Origin: an uncultured Mediterraneibacter sp.
GTDB lineage: Bacteria > Bacillota > Clostridia > Lachnospirales > Lachnospiraceae
Length of the DNA: 64,000 nt
Assembly (NCBI GenBank): GCA_934309345.1
Contig: CAKRDD010000015.1
Location: 19,949 to 83,948, forward strand
Direction of reading: 5' to 3'
Positions 62,593 to 64,000 of this stretch are shown piece after piece. Position 1 is the stretch's first letter; the number at the start of each line of letters is the position of its first letter. The notes below the pieces were generated by a model. It was given only the letters and a program-made list of their open reading frames with translations, was not told where the DNA came from and did not search any database. The position numbers were made by a program, and so were the translations under genes.

Positions 62593-62862
62593 ATGTATTA
62601 TGTACCAGATGGCACAAAAGAGTGCGGATATTATGAATGTAAAAAATGTGGAAGTCGATTTTTATCACTGCAGACAATGAATACAATTCCTTGTCCGGAT
62701 TGCGGGATGGATATTGACTATGAAATTGGACCGGATGAAACTTTGGAAGCAGCGGAGGATACAGCTGTGTTGGTGGAGAAGATTACAGGAGAAGAGGAAG
62801 TTGAGAAGATGGATTCACTTCTGAGCCTGGCAATTACCGGTGGAGATTATAATTGGATTTAA
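62593..62862 (+). CDS. Small zinc-ribbon protein
   Basis: 89 residues. CKKCGSRFLSL near 19 and CPDCGMDIDY near 35 form a four-cysteine zinc ribbon. The C-terminal half is acidic and helical. Function unknown; such proteins may bind nucleic acid or act as protein adaptors. Confidence 0.7.
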   Translation: MYYVPDGTKECGYYECKKCGSRFLSLQTMNTIPCPDCGMDIDYEIGPDETLEAAEDTAVLVEKITGEEEVEKMDSLLSLAITGGDYNWI

Positions 62863-62880
62863 ATGATATACGAAGATAAA

Positions 62881-62917
62881 AAAGAGATTTTTCCTGTTAT
62901 AGTGGAAAAATCTCTTT
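62881..62917. terminator. Bidirectional terminator spanning the pseudouridine synthase stop codon
   Basis: A perfect 14-bp stem (62881-62894 with 62904-62917) with a 9-nt loop that contains the minus-strand stop codon (62899-62897). A-runs and T-runs lie in the stem itself. Confidence 0.75.
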
Positions 62918-63481
62918 CCATTCTCCGGGAGAAAGTGTCTCGTCGAGAATGATATCTTCTATAGAAATACGTTTTAATTCAATTACGCAACAATGAACTG
63001 CTTTCATCATGCGGCGGATTTGTCGTTTACGACCTTCACTGATCGTGATTTCTCCGTAAGTGACCGGATGAGTTGGGAGGTTGTTACATACGGCATTCTG
63101 TACTTCCGGATGCAAAGTATCGATTATATTAGAAAGAATGTCCTGATGAAATACTTTTAGTTTCGCAGGAGAAGTCAGAACAGGGGATCCTTTTAAGAGG
63201 ATTCCTTTTTCTAATTGTTGGCACCGATTCTCGGTTAAATCACCGAGAACTGTAAAATGATAGGTCTTCTCTTTATGATAAGAAGGGTGTGTAAGTTTCT
63301 GGTTGAAAACTCCGTCATCTGTAATGAGGAGGAGTCCTGTTGTTTCTCTGTCTAATCGTCCAACCGGATTTAAATTGTCATTGTTCAATTCTGAAAAATA
63401 GTCCATAACGGTTGGGTAAAGGCTATCACGGCGGGCAGTGACGCAGCCGAAAGGTTTGTTGAACATATAATAATGAAACAT
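62897..63481 (-). CDS. rRNA pseudouridine synthase of the RsuA/RluB group without S4 domain
   Basis: 194 residues. The catalytic Asp is in NPVGRLDRETTGLLLITDDG near 43, and KTYHFTVLGDLTE and EGRKRQIRRMMKAV (the RNA-contact loop) complete the RsuA-type fold. The S4 RNA-binding domain that normally precedes it (about 50-60 residues) is missing; the protein starts directly with MFHYYMFNKPFGCVTA. Probably modifies 16S or 23S rRNA; the target position cannot be read off. Confidence 0.88.
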   Translation of the reverse strand: MFHYYMFNKPFGCVTARRDSLYPTVMDYFSELNNDNLNPVGRLDRETTGLLLITDDGVFNQKLTHPSYHKEKTYHFTVLGDLTENRCQQLEKGILLKGSPVLTSPAKLKVFHQDILSNIIDTLHPEVQNAVCNNLPTHPVTYGEITISEGRKRQIRRMMKAVHCCVIELKRISIEDIILDETLSPGEWKEIFPL

Positions 63482-63628
63482 ATTGTATTGGTCTGTCTCC
63501 TGATATTAATTATAGTAGAATAAGATGATTATACGGTTATCTACTTATATAAGCAAGAGGATTTATATGGCGTTAAAGAAAGATAAATTGTCAGAATAGT
63601 CTGAATTGCATGAAATATAGAAAAAACA

Positions 63629-63657
63629 TTGACAATTAAAAACGCCTGTGATAAGAT
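63629..63657 (+). promoter_or_regulatory. rRNA promoter P1
   Basis: TTGACA (63629-63634), 17-bp spacer, TAAGAT (63652-63657), then GTCGC at 63665-63669. First of three promoters of one design in the rRNA leader. Confidence 0.75.
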
Positions 63658-63801
63658 AACATTCGTCGCTGAGGAACAGCAGGGAAAACAACAAAGTTAC
63701 GGAAGATAAAAGAAGACGCGGAGGCGGGACATTCTTGATCGGAAGGAAACTGGAAGATTTAAAAATCAATGAAATGATTGAAAAATAAATCAAAAAAGTT
63801 G

Positions 63802-63830
63802 TTGACAAAGAGTTCTGAAAGTGATATTCT
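63802..63830 (+). promoter_or_regulatory. rRNA promoter P2
   Basis: TTGACA (63802-63807), 17-bp spacer, TATTCT (63825-63830), then GCTGTCGC (63837-63844) at the expected start. Confidence 0.85.
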
Positions 63831-63897
63831 AAATAGGCTGTCGCGTGAGACAGTAAAGGAAAGCTCGAAAAGAGCAAAAAGAAAAATAAAAAAGTTC

Positions 63898-63926
63898 TTG
63901 ACAAAGACAAAAGCTTTTGATAAAAT
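63898..63926 (+). promoter_or_regulatory. rRNA promoter P3
   Basis: TTGACA (63898-63903), 17-bp spacer, TAAAAT (63921-63926), then GCTGTCGC (63933-63940). AT-rich sequence before the -35 box may be an UP element. Confidence 0.85.
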
Positions 63927-64000
63927 ATAAAAGCTGTCGCTTGAAAAGAACGACACAAACAAAGAACCTTGATAACTGAACAATAGACAACAACAACCCT

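Larger units (their letters stand above)
63658..64000 (+). other. Leader of an rRNA operon (16S expected beyond the edge)
   Basis: No ORF with a ribosome binding site. Between promoters are small hairpins (AGCTC-gaaa-AGAGC at 63861-63874). The last 40 bp (AAAGAACCTTGATAACTGAA and onward) resemble the conserved TTGAAAACTGAA-type antitermination/processing stretch seen before 16S genes in Firmicutes. The mature 16S sequence is not inside the window, so the operon assignment is inferred from promoters and leader. Confidence 0.7.

Overview
The window looks like a chromosomal segment of a gut Lachnospiraceae (Bacillota, Clostridia). I place it at family level only. The basis is moderate-to-low G+C with adenine-rich GGAGG-type ribosome binding sites, a nine-gene V/A-type ATPase operon, a NiCo riboswitch, a BspA-like leucine-rich surface protein, a short CstA carrier, and a PFK and small orphan proteins of types I associate with that family. 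No phage, plasmid backbone, IS transposase or CRISPR array is visible.

Layout: 1-1 kb is a LytTR response regulator with the start of its sensor kinase. 1.3-4.3 kb is a membrane-anchored GH3 glycosidase with permuted domain order. 4.7-8.8 kb is a LysR regulator divergent from an SLC13 carrier and a two-subunit iron-sulphur fumarase/tartrate dehydratase. 9-15 kb is nucleoside salvage: upp on the minus strand, then udp, cdd, add, punA, deoB and an HD phosphohydrolase. 15-25 kb holds a CstA carrier, an alarmone synthetase-like protein, an L,D-transpeptidase, a DMT exporter, a HAD phosphatase, nicotinate phosphoribosyltransferase and CvfB. 25-33 kb holds dnaE, pfkA, murI, a DUF1934 protein and a sodium:alanine symporter. 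33.4-39.8 kb is one 2140-residue BspA-like surface protein. 40-44 kb holds a membrane protein, cardiolipin synthase, a trigger-factor-like lipoprotein and an aldose epimerase. 44.2-52.8 kb is the complete V/A-ATPase operon on the minus strand (G/H-C-I-K-F-E-A-B-D), followed by trmB.

From about 53.7 kb the window becomes more AT-rich and mosaic. A 144-bp MITE-like element with terminal inverted repeats lies against the trmB stop codon. A tRNA-Lys(CUU) gene follows, and its terminator is duplicated as a perfect 48-bp direct repeat on both sides of an AAA/DUF4143 ATPase cassette whose promoter region carries three evenly spaced repeats. Next comes a catabolic module (PatB/MalY C-S lyase, M20 aminoacylase, APC permease) divergent from an XRE regulator, then a decayed membrane-protein fragment and a small orphan protein.

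The last part holds a CDF metal exporter behind a NiCo riboswitch and intrinsic terminator, a zinc-ribbon protein and a short rRNA pseudouridine synthase. It ends in an array of three sigma-A promoters, each with a TTGACA box, a 17-bp spacer and the same GTCGC sequence near the predicted start. This should be the leader of an rRNA operon beginning just past the right edge.

The observations I rate highest are the poly-A tract that could switch the BspA-like protein on and off, the tRNA-Lys terminator duplication around the ATPase cassette, the MITE-like element, the possible S-conjugate (mercapturate-like) operon, the NiCo-controlled CDF exporter and the membrane-tethered permuted GH3.
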